NCBI GenBank assembly: GCA_028803175.1
Contig: JARBCG010000085.1
Span: forward strand, 1 to 6,010
Direction of reading: 5' to 3'
From: Wolbachia sp.
GTDB lineage: Bacteria > Pseudomonadota > Alphaproteobacteria > Rickettsiales > Anaplasmataceae
Length of the DNA stretch: 6,010 nucleotides
The notes beneath the pieces are model-generated. The model was not told the origin of the DNA and did no database searches. It worked only from the letters and a program-made list of their open reading frames with translations. Below are positions 1 through 5,604 of the stretch, piece by piece; position 1 is the first letter of the stretch; each line of letters starts with the position of its first letter. Position numbers and translations under genes: made by a program.

Positions 1-190
1 ACTACTAAGGCAATTTAGGAAACTCCGATCCATACAGAGATTTTAGGTAAAATAGATAAAAAGCTTTAAAATTTTCGCATCTGGATTTAGGTAGATAATT
101 TATCTGCACATTTTTCATCTACTATTTTGCAAAAACCATCTACAAAGCAAAATAATTCTATGCTATTCTTTTTCACTGGTGTACATCCTT
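1..190 (-). pseudogene. IS982-family transposase, decayed N-terminal fragment (copy 1)
   Basis: On the minus strand a GTG at 176-174 has an AAGGA Shine-Dalgarno at 190-186. It opens 29 codons containing IELFCFVDGFCKIVDEK, which resembles the start of IS982-family DDE transposases, and stops at TAA 89-87. A second frame resumes from about position 85 (KSRCENFKAFYLFYLKSLYG, then SEFPKLP) and reaches two adjacent TAG codons at 7-5 and 4-2. In IS982 proteins these two blocks are separated by a few dozen residues, so I infer an out-of-frame internal deletion with its junction near 85-92. The part from 61 to 2 is repeated at 5530-5471. The fragment continues left of the window. The family call rests on recalled sequence character, not a search. 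It cannot encode an active transposase. Confidence 0.72.
2..61. repeat. 60-bp direct repeat, copy 1 (IS982 internal segment)
   Basis: Positions 2-61 match 5471-5530 in the same orientation at 59 of 60 bases; the only difference is C at 26 versus T at 5495. Both copies read on the minus strand as the same piece of an IS982-type transposase (SLYGSEFPKLP followed by TAG TAG). The two copies bracket the ppdK-hemJ-pdhA block. Confidence 0.97.
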
Positions 191-244
191 AATTTTTTCA
201 TAATATTAGAGTTTACCATATTTCCCTGGCTTTTTTGTTTCCTT

Positions 245-382
245 CTAATCCATAGTTAGCGTTTTTAACTCTTCAAACTTGTGTGATAAAGAGTCAAGAT
301 TGTATTCTAGCATATAAGTTTGCTGCATTAATTCATCAATCACTTTGTCGTTCTGATAGAACTTATTATTCAATGGTAAAAT
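245..382 (-). pseudogene. Unrecognised short ORF or gene remnant
   Basis: A 45-codon open stretch lies between an in-frame TGA at 385-383 and a TAG at 247-245. The first ATG is at 328-326 and would give a 27-residue peptide beginning MQQTYMLEYNLDSLSHKFEE. The only earlier start of any kind is a TTG at 373-371. No convincing Shine-Dalgarno precedes either. The composition (charged, leucine-rich, helical-looking) is more protein-like than the surrounding DNA, so this may be the 3' tail of a lost gene. I do not recognise the family and assign no function. It could also be a chance open frame. Confidence 0.3.
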
Positions 383-435
383 TCAGTACTAACTTTTTTT
401 ATTCTGAGATTTCCAAGTGATACAAAAGTTTAAAA

Positions 436-461
436 ATTATATGCTAATTTTAGCATATAAT
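436..461 (-). terminator. Probable intrinsic terminator of ppdK
   Basis: There is a perfect 11-bp inverted repeat, ATTATATGCTA (436-446) and TAGCATATAAT (451-461), with a 4-nt loop. Read on the minus strand it lies 45 nt past the ppdK stop codon and is followed at once by a T-rich tract (435-432 are all T). Position, perfect stem and U-tract fit a rho-independent terminator. The stem is very AT-rich, so its strength is uncertain. Confidence 0.55.
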
Positions 462-505
462 AACTAAAAACTCTAAAGAATCTCCTACATTATTGCCATC
501 GAAAA

Positions 506-3223
506 TCAAGTGTTTTGAAGAAGCTTGATGCTAAACTGCGCAGCTATTAACTTTGCAATTGGCACTCTATAAGGAGAGCATGATACGTAGTCTAAACCTG
601 ACCTAATGAAAAACTCTATGGATTTTAGATCTGCACCATGTTCTCCACATATACCAAGCTTTATTTCCTTACGAGTCTTTCTACCTCTTTCAATAGCTAT
701 TTTTATTAGCTTGCCAACTCCCTCAACGTCCAGTACTTCAAATGGGTCATTTTCAAATACATTATTCTCTTTATAGGCATCAAGAAAATTAACTGAATCA
801 TCTCTTGATAGCCCCATAGTTGTTTGTGTTAAATCATTAGTACCAAAACTAAAAAACTCTGCATGTTGTGCTATCTTATCAGCAATTAACGCTGCTCTTG
901 GTAGTTCTATCATCGTTCCAATTGAATACTTCACACTAAACTTTTCCAGTGAAGGATTACCAGTGTTATTTGGGATGACAAAGGACTCTTTTTTTGCTAA
1001 CTCACATATTAAAATGAACTCTTTTTCACTCATTATGAAAGGAATCATAATTTCAGGCTTAACTTCTATGCCTTGCTCTTTCTGTAACTCATCCGCTGCA
1101 TTGAGTATTGCTCTGATCTGCATGCTATATATTTCAGGATGAGAAATAGCAAGCCTACAACCTCGATGCCCAAGCATTGGATTTTTTTCCGATAACTGTG
1201 CTATTTTACTTTCTACTGACTCAACTGATTTATTAAGTGACTTAGCTATTTTTTCTACAGTAGATCGATTGTTAGGTAAAAACTCATGCAAGGGAGGATC
1301 AAGCAAGCGTATAGTAACTTCCTTATTTTCCATGATAGAAAATATTTCCTTGAAATCAGACTTCTGCATTTCCTCCAATTTACTTAAAGCACTTGCTCTT
1401 TCATCTCTATCTTCAGCTATGATCAATCTTTGAATGAACTCAATCCTGTCACTGGCGAAAAACATGTGCTCTGTGCGGCACAAACCTATGCCTTCTGCAC
1501 CAAATTCTTTGGCGATTTTTGCATCCTTTGGAGTGTCAGCATTTGCTCTTACTTTGATTGTTTTGACATCATCTATCCAATTCATTACTGTTTTAAACTC
1601 TTGTGATAATTCAGGCAAAATTGTAGGCAAAATACCAAGCATTACCTCCCCTGTGCTACCGTTTATAGTAATTGGGTCACCTCTATTTACTTTTATTTCT
1701 CCTAATGAAAAAGAAGTTTCGTCCTTATCTATATAAAGTCCACCTACACTGCAGATACAAGGTTTACCCATTCCTCGTGTTACAACAGCAGCATGTGATG
1801 TTATTCCACCCCTTGCTGTCACTATACCACTTGCAACGTTCATTCCATTAATGTCTTCAGGACTTGTTTCTGACCTAACTAAGATTACTTTCTTTCCATG
1901 TTCTGCAGCTTTTTTAGCATCATTTGTATTAAAAACTACATACCCAGAAGAAACTCCTGGTGAAGCAGGAAGGCCATTCCCTATTACCTTTTGATTAGTT
2001 TTAACATCAAGAACTGGGTGCAGCAAATTATCAAAAGTTTTTGAATCAATTCTCAGTATTCCTTCTTCTTTAGTAATTATCCCTTCATCTACCATGTCAA
2101 CTACTGTGCGAATAGCAGCTTCAGCAGTCCTTTTACCCGATCTAGTCTGCAAAACCCATAATTTGCTGTCCTGAATAGTGAATTCGATATCCTGCATGTC
2201 TTTGTAATGCCTTTCGAGCTTTTCACACACATCACGTAGTTCTTTGTAAACACTTGGCATTAATTTCTCTAGAGTATCTTTCTGTTCTCCATCAATTGGC
2301 ATTGGAGTGTAAACACCAGAAACTACATCTTCACCCTGAGCATTGACCAAAAATTCACCAAAACATCTTTTTTCTCCAGTTGAAGGATTTCGCGTAAATA
2401 TCACTCCAGTTGCAGAATTATTGTTCAAATTACCAAAAACCATTGCCTGCACGTTAACTGCAGTGCCAAGATCTTCAGAGATATTATGTATGCGCCTATA
2501 GCAAGTAGCTCTGTCATTTTTCCAAGATGCAAATACTGCATTAACTGAGCTTAATAACTGCTCTTCAACATTCTGTGGAAAAGGTTTACCTATGTTCTCA
2601 TGTACTATCTTTTTGAAGCTATTAACTATTCCTTTTAGAATATAAACATCAAGTTCAGCTAAGCTCTTTACCCCATTCTTACGTTGCTCATTGTCAATAA
2701 CACTTTGAAACAAATTGTGATTAAGCTGCAATACAACATTAGAATACATAGTGATGAATCGACAATAGCTATCGTAAGCAAAACGTCCACCACTTTTTTT
2801 TGCTAGCCCAACAACAGTTTCATCATTCAGACCAACATTTAAAATAGTATCAAGCATGCCAGGCATTGAATTGACACTACCAGAACGTATGGAAACTAAT
2901 AAAGGATTACTTACATCTCCAAACTTACATCCAACGTCATTTTCAAGCATTACCATGTATTTTTTGATTTCACTATGCAAGCCACTGGACAGCTCATGAT
3001 TCTGATAGTAAACCTTACAAGCTGAAGTAGAAATCGTGAAACCTGGTGGAACTGGAATGCCAACACTGTACATTTCTGCTAAATTTGCCCCCTTCCCTCC
3101 CAGCAGATTTTTCATCTCTGCACTGCCATCACATTTGTTTTGGCTAAAGTAGTATATCAATTTTTCTTCCATTATTTCCGGCTCTTTTTTAACAAGCATA
3201 CTGTATGATTTCGATGTTATCAA
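506..3223 (-). CDS. ppdK: Pyruvate, phosphate dikinase (PPDK)
   Basis: This cytosolic enzyme interconverts PEP + AMP + PPi and pyruvate + ATP + Pi; in bacteria lacking pyruvate kinase it can supply glycolytic pyruvate. The full domain order is present. The N-terminal ATP-grasp region has LLGGKGANLAEM (about 40-51), SIRSG (111-115) and MPGMLDTILNVGLN (120-133). The phosphohistidine domain has GGITSHAAVVTRGMGKPC, with the phosphocarrier His at 477. The C-terminal PEP/pyruvate barrel has GLCRTEHMFF (580-589), NPMLGHRGCRL (681-691), FGTNDLTQTTMGLSRDD (793-809) and GICGEHG with catalytic Cys859. At 905 residues it is slightly long, and no lesion is visible. The chosen start is TTG at 3223, because AAAGAGG lies 4 nt upstream and a promoter-like element lies just before that. 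The conserved family N-terminus begins near ATG 3172-3170 (MEEKLIYYF, 888 residues), which has only a weak GGA upstream, so the true start could be there. The gene is followed by a hairpin terminator. Confidence 0.97.
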   Translation of the reverse strand: MITSKSYSMLVKKEPEIMEEKLIYYFSQNKCDGSAEMKNLLGGKGANLAEMYSVGIPVPPGFTISTSACKVYYQNHELSSGLHSEIKKYMVMLENDVGCKFGDVSNPLLVSIRSGSVNSMPGMLDTILNVGLNDETVVGLAKKSGGRFAYDSYCRFITMYSNVVLQLNHNLFQSVIDNEQRKNGVKSLAELDVYILKGIVNSFKKIVHENIGKPFPQNVEEQLLSSVNAVFASWKNDRATCYRRIHNISEDLGTAVNVQAMVFGNLNNNSATGVIFTRNPSTGEKRCFGEFLVNAQGEDVVSGVYTPMPIDGEQKDTLEKLMPSVYKELRDVCEKLERHYKDMQDIEFTIQDSKLWVLQTRSGKRTAEAAIRTVVDMVDEGIITKEEGILRIDSKTFDNLLHPVLDVKTNQKVIGNGLPASPGVSSGYVVFNTNDAKKAAEHGKKVILVRSETSPEDINGMNVASGIVTARGGITSHAAVVTRGMGKPCICSVGGLYIDKDETSFSLGEIKVNRGDPITINGSTGEVMLGILPTILPELSQEFKTVMNWIDDVKTIKVRANADTPKDAKIAKEFGAEGIGLCRTEHMFFASDRIEFIQRLIIAEDRDERASALSKLEEMQKSDFKEIFSIMENKEVTIRLLDPPLHEFLPNNRSTVEKIAKSLNKSVESVESKIAQLSEKNPMLGHRGCRLAISHPEIYSMQIRAILNAADELQKEQGIEVKPEIMIPFIMSEKEFILICELAKKESFVIPNNTGNPSLEKFSVKYSIGTMIELPRAALIADKIAQHAEFFSFGTNDLTQTTMGLSRDDSVNFLDAYKENNVFENDPFEVLDVEGVGKLIKIAIERGRKTRKEIKLGICGEHGADLKSIEFFIRSGLDYVSCSPYRVPIAKLIAAQFSIKLLQNT

Positions 3224-3227
3224 TAAA

Positions 3228-3275
3228 CCTCTTTAGGATAATTAACTTTATAAAACTTGGCAACCTTGGAAGCAA
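3228..3275 (-). promoter_or_regulatory. Putative ppdK promoter and strong ribosome binding site
   Basis: On the minus strand TTGCTT (3275-3270) and TATAAA (3252-3247) are separated by exactly 17 nt, a good sigma70-type -10 (5/6) with a poor -35 (3/6). Transcription would start near 3240. The Shine-Dalgarno AAAGAGG follows at 3234-3228, 4 nt before TTG 3223. The compact arrangement supports the TTG start of ppdK. This is a pattern match only, in AT-rich DNA where TATAAA is common. Confidence 0.4.
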
Positions 3276-3328
3276 TGACAATTAGTTTGTTTTAACTTAC
3301 TACTCGGATTTTCATGATTGTTTACCAT
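3248..3328 (-). CDS. Doubtful 26-codon ORF upstream of ppdK
   Basis: ATG 3328-3326 is preceded by a strong Shine-Dalgarno AAGGGG (3340-3335) at 6-nt spacing. It encodes 26 residues starting MVNNHENPSSKLKQTNCHC, with three cysteines, and ends at TAA 3250-3248, 24 nt before the ppdK TTG. The same frame is open back to the hemJ stop codon (61 sense codons), so the region could instead be the tail of a decayed gene. It overlaps the putative ppdK promoter -35. I do not recognise the peptide. A leader peptide, a remnant and a chance ORF are all possible, and chance is the most likely. Confidence 0.2.
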   Translation of the reverse strand: MVNNHENPSSKLKQTNCHCFQGCQVL

Positions 3329-3436
3329 GATACGCCCCTTATAACCTTGATGCAATAATGCCATAACTTGGTAAAAGTCAAATTTATGAAGAAAACACTG
3401 TACCTTATATGGCTTATGTTGCAAGTGTAGTGTGAA

Positions 3437-3862
3437 CTAAAATGGTTTTACAACAACCATAATAACTATGATTATTATTAATACTGTTACTGCTTCATTT
3501 AAAACACGAAAATAAACATGAGTTTTCTTGTTTGCGCCCATTGCAAAATCTTTTCTGTATTTTGCAAGCAGTATATGAATAATTAACATCAAAAATACTG
3601 CAAATGCTTTCATATGAAACCACCCTTCACGGTACGCTTCTCTCATAATCATTAACGTTATTCCCAGACCAAGAGATAAGAGCATTGCAGGGTTTATTAT
3701 ATACCTCAAAAGTCTTTTCTCCATTATTTGAAGCAAACTGTCATTCTCAGACTTTGGTTTTGTAGTCGCATGATAAACATAAAGTCTTGGTAAATAAAGC
3801 ATGCCTGCCATCCACATAATGATAGAAATAATATGGAAAGCTTTAAGCCAATAATAATACAT
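3437..3862 (-). CDS. hemJ: HemJ-type protoporphyrinogen IX oxidase (UPF0093 / TIGR00701 family)
   Basis: HemJ is an inner-membrane protein that oxidises protoporphyrinogen IX to protoporphyrin IX, the penultimate step of heme synthesis, in bacteria without HemG or HemY. The 141-residue length is normal for the family. Visible hallmarks are the N-terminal block KAFHIISIIMWMAGMLYLPR (7-26) with conserved His10, YVYHA with His31, the MEKRLLRYI segment (47-55) and WFHMKAF (81-87). Four hydrophobic helices are apparent at about 5-25, 55-73, 84-100 and 121-139. The ATG at 3862 lacks an obvious Shine-Dalgarno. The gene is divergent from pdhA (76 bp apart) and lies 213 bp upstream of ppdK on the same strand, so read-through into ppdK is possible although ppdK seems to have its own promoter. 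No frameshift or missing key residue is seen. Confidence 0.92.
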   Translation of the reverse strand: MYYYWLKAFHIISIIMWMAGMLYLPRLYVYHATTKPKSENDSLLQIMEKRLLRYIINPAMLLSLGLGITLMIMREAYREGWFHMKAFAVFLMLIIHILLAKYRKDFAMGANKKTHVYFRVLNEAVTVLIIIIVIMVVVKPF

Positions 3863-3938
3863 ACAGATATTGTTACAAAATATTAAAAATTTCTGATATT
3901 ATGTTAGTTTAACACAAAGAAGTAAATTAGAAATCACT
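3863..3938. promoter_or_regulatory. Divergent hemJ / pdhA promoter region
   Basis: This 76-bp intergenic space must hold the 5' signals for both genes. Toward pdhA, TATTAT at 3897-3902 is preceded by TG at 3894-3895, an extended -10 arrangement, with a weak TTACAA at 3873-3878 (18-nt spacer) as -35. That predicts a start near 3909 and a leader of about 30 nt. Toward hemJ a TAATAT on the minus strand falls in the same AT-rich stretch, but no good -35 goes with it. Neither gene has a strong Shine-Dalgarno. The two promoters would overlap, so expression of the two genes could interfere; that is inference. Confidence 0.4.
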
Positions 3939-4952
3939 ATGAAAAAAGAAAATTTCACCAAAGAACAGATTATTGAGTTTTACAAGAAAATGCTACTCAT
4001 ACGTAGATTTGAGGAAAAATCAGGACAATTATACGGAATGGGATTAATAGGAGGATTTTGTCACTTATCGATAGGACAAGAAGCAGTTGCAGTTGGAACT
4101 CATGCTGCATCAAAACCTTGCGACTCTTTTATTACAAGTTATAGAGATCATGGCTTAATGCTTGCATGTGACTCTGATCCAAATGTTGTAATGGCAGAGC
4201 TTACCGGCAGAGAAACAGGATGCTCAAAGGGTAAAGGCGGTTCTATGCATATATTTGACATTGAAAAAAAATTCTTTGGCGGACATGGAATAGTTGGAGC
4301 GCAGGTTTCAATTGGGACAGGAATAGCATTTGCTAATAAATATAAGAAAAAAGATAACGTTGTATTTACATATTTTGGTGATGGTGCTGCAAATCAAGGA
4401 CAAGTATATGAATCATTTAATATGGCATCTTTATGGAAGTTACCTGTGGTTTACATCATAGAAAATAATGAATACGCAATGGGAACTTCTGTACAAAGAT
4501 CCACTTTGGTAACTGAGCTATATAAAAGAGGAGAAAACTTTGGTATTCCAGGAAAACAGGTTCAAGGCATGGATTTTTTCTCTGTTTATAACGCTACCTA
4601 TGAAGCAGCTGAGCGTTCACGCAGTGGCAAAGGTCCTATGATTCTTGAAATGAAGACATACAGGTATCGTGGCCACTCAATGTCGGATCCTGCTACTTAC
4701 CGCTCAAAAGAAGAAGTTGAAGATATGAAACAAAATCGTGATCCTATAGAAACTTTGAAACAGTATATGATAGATAGAAAAATTGTCTCTGAGGAAGAAT
4801 ACAAGCAATTTGATAAAGAAATACGTGATTTAGTTAAAAAGTCAGAAAACTTTGCCAAGGACAGTAAAGAACCAAGTACTGATGAGTTATATACTGATAT
4901 TTACATAAGTGTGAAAGATAATATTGGGCAAACATTATTGCATTGCAATTGA
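3939..4952 (+). CDS. pdhA: Pyruvate dehydrogenase E1 component, alpha subunit
   Basis: PdhA is the thiamine-diphosphate-binding alpha subunit of the alpha2-beta2 E1 enzyme; with PdhB it decarboxylates pyruvate and acetylates the E2 lipoyl domain. Hallmarks visible are the N-terminal helix MLLIRRFEEKSGQLYG (18-33), SYRDHG (67-72), KGKGGSMH (97-104), the ThDP/Mg motif starting GDG (147-149) and ending NN (176-177), and the active-site loop YRYRGHSMSDPATYR (241-255) with His246. The core is complete. Members of this family usually end just after a motif like ELYTDIY, here 316-322. This protein continues about 15 residues, and 327-336 (DNIGQTLLHC) looks like the start of an ankyrin repeat whose remainder follows in another frame. 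I infer that the original stop was lost by rearrangement and the tail is acquired junk, probably tolerated. No pdhB lies in the window. Confidence 0.96.
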   Translation: MKKENFTKEQIIEFYKKMLLIRRFEEKSGQLYGMGLIGGFCHLSIGQEAVAVGTHAASKPCDSFITSYRDHGLMLACDSDPNVVMAELTGRETGCSKGKGGSMHIFDIEKKFFGGHGIVGAQVSIGTGIAFANKYKKKDNVVFTYFGDGAANQGQVYESFNMASLWKLPVVYIIENNEYAMGTSVQRSTLVTELYKRGENFGIPGKQVQGMDFFSVYNATYEAAERSRSGKGPMILEMKTYRYRGHSMSDPATYRSKEEVEDMKQNRDPIETLKQYMIDRKIVSEEEYKQFDKEIRDLVKKSENFAKDSKEPSTDELYTDIYISVKDNIGQTLLHCN

Positions 4953-5211
4953 TGGAAGAGAAGCTACTGCTGAATTTTTACTCACATCAATAGGTGATGA
5001 AGAAAAAAACAAACTGATTAATGCTCAAGATAGTTATGGTAATACGTCTTTGCATTATGCTACACAATATTCTAGATATAGCGATATGGTAACGCCAACT
5101 ATGGATTAACCAGCAAAGCAGACAGAGGAGGTTCTTGGCTTTTTACCATTTAAACAATATGAAACAATGGTAGATATAATGTGTAATAAAAAATTAATTG
5201 GTGATCTATAA
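4917..5211 (+). pseudogene. Ankyrin-repeat gene remnant, frameshifted and interrupted
   Basis: The ankyrin consensus D-x-x-G-x-T-x-LH-x-A appears twice. The first, DNIGQTLLHC, is in the pdhA reading frame at 4917-4946. Its continuation, AIDGREATAEFLLTSIGDEE, is in a different frame from about 4946. The second, DSYGNTSLHYA, is at 5029-5061. Joining LHC to AIDG needs two more bases near 4946-4948, so I infer a 2-nt deletion there. The frame meets TAA at 5107-5109 but stays open for another 33 codons (starting PAKQTEEVLGFLPFKQYETM) to TAA 5209-5211, suggesting that the first TAA may be an acquired nonsense codon. There is no credible start codon or ribosome binding site: a TTG at 4924 is the only early option. 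Ankyrin proteins are abundant and fast-evolving in Wolbachia. This piece is a fragment fused onto the 3' end of pdhA. Confidence 0.68.
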
Positions 5212-5254
5212 CAAGAATGTTAAATTTTAAACTTATTTTTTAAATAATCAAAAA
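5212..5254. other. AT-rich spacer, nothing recognised
   Basis: This short, very AT-rich stretch lies between the ankyrin remnant and the IS982 fragment. I see no ORF, clear hairpin or recognisable insertion-sequence end in it. If pdhA has an intrinsic terminator, it is not obvious here. Confidence 0.5.
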
Positions 5255-5530
5255 CTATCTAAATGATAGAAAGAACCAGCCTTTTGCTCTTTTGCCAAGT
5301 CCTGCAAGTCCTTTGAATACTTTTTTATTTGATATACTTTTTGGGTGGTAAACTGTGATCAAAGTTGCACCGATGTATGAAATTCCGGTCATTTTTGCTT
5401 TCTCGCAGAACCAATGTAATAGTAGAACCAAATACCATAAAACTCTCTGTTTAAGAATGATTAATCTATCCTACTAAGGCAATTTAGGAAACTCTGATCC
5501 ATACAGAGATTTTAGGTAAAATAGATAAAA
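5255..5530 (-). pseudogene. IS982-family transposase, decayed internal fragment (copy 2)
   Basis: One minus-strand frame runs from 5530 to TAG 5257-5255, broken only by tandem TAG codons at 5476-5471. It reads SLYGSEFPKLP, two stops, then DRLIILKQRVLWYLVLLLHW, then KAKMTGISYIGATLITVYHP and KVFKGLAGLGKRAKGWFF. This resembles the middle of IS982-family transposases, including the TGI-x-(Y/F)-I-D-x-T segment that carries the first catalytic aspartate. Here that position is Gly (GGT at 5371-5369). Family resemblance ends after GWFF (about 5272), so the 3' part is missing. The 5' part is cut at 5530/5531 by the right end of an IS200/IS605-type element. It is doubly inactive. The first 60 bp duplicate the left edge of the window. 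Confidence 0.78.
5471..5530. repeat. 60-bp direct repeat, copy 2 (IS982 internal segment)
   Basis: This is the second copy of the repeat at 2-61 (59/60 identical, same orientation, about 5.47 kb apart). Identity stops exactly at 5530, next to the IS200/IS605-type end. On the other side copy 1 cannot be followed because the window begins there, so the true repeat may be longer. Confidence 0.97.
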
Positions 5531-5534
5531 TACA

Positions 5535-5550
5535 ACCAGCTAAAGCTGGT
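5535..5550. repeat. Subterminal hairpin of the IS200/IS605-type right end
   Basis: The sequence ACCAGC-TAAA-GCTGGT forms a perfect 6-bp stem with a 4-nt loop, much more GC-rich than its surroundings. Its place, downstream of tnpA and a few bases from the inferred element tip, matches the single-stranded hairpin that TnpA of this family binds at the right end. It might also act as a terminator for tnpA, but no U-tract of note follows. Confidence 0.7.
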
Positions 5551-5604
5551 AGTTTAAAAAACGCATGTAAAGCAGATTATGAGTTTAAAAACTAGATGTT
5601 AAAA

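Noticed and set aside
245..263. A 19-bp sequence whose reverse complement matches 5091-5109 at 17 of 19 positions (both encode TMD-stop)
   Set aside because: With AT-rich DNA and two strands of 6 kb, a match this short is expected by chance, and the similarity does not extend on either side.
308..317. TAGCATATAA repeated at 451-460 inside the hairpin arm
   Set aside because: It is only 10 bp of AT-rich sequence with no spacing pattern or further copies; not enough for an operator or repeat family.
1434..1736. A 100-codon open frame on the plus strand within ppdK
   Set aside because: It lies antisense to a strongly conserved part of ppdK and its translation has no recognisable domain; it is a by-product of ppdK codon usage.
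3311..3330. TCATG...CATGA inverted repeat upstream of ppdK as an operator
   Set aside because: The 5-bp arms with a 9-nt loop overlap the possible small ORF start; too weak to call a binding site.
5492..5508. A small hairpin CTCTG...CAGAG within the 60-bp repeat, considered as an IS end or a TnpB guide-RNA scaffold
   Set aside because: The repeat reads as an internal coding piece of an IS982 transposase, copy 1 lacks the full pairing because of its single mismatch, and no tnpB trace is present.
5582..5593. AGTTT-AA-AAACT inverted repeat and the AGTTTAAAAA direct repeat at 5551-5560 and 5582-5591
   Set aside because: They are very short and AT-rich, and the clear family-type hairpin at 5535-5550 already explains the element end.
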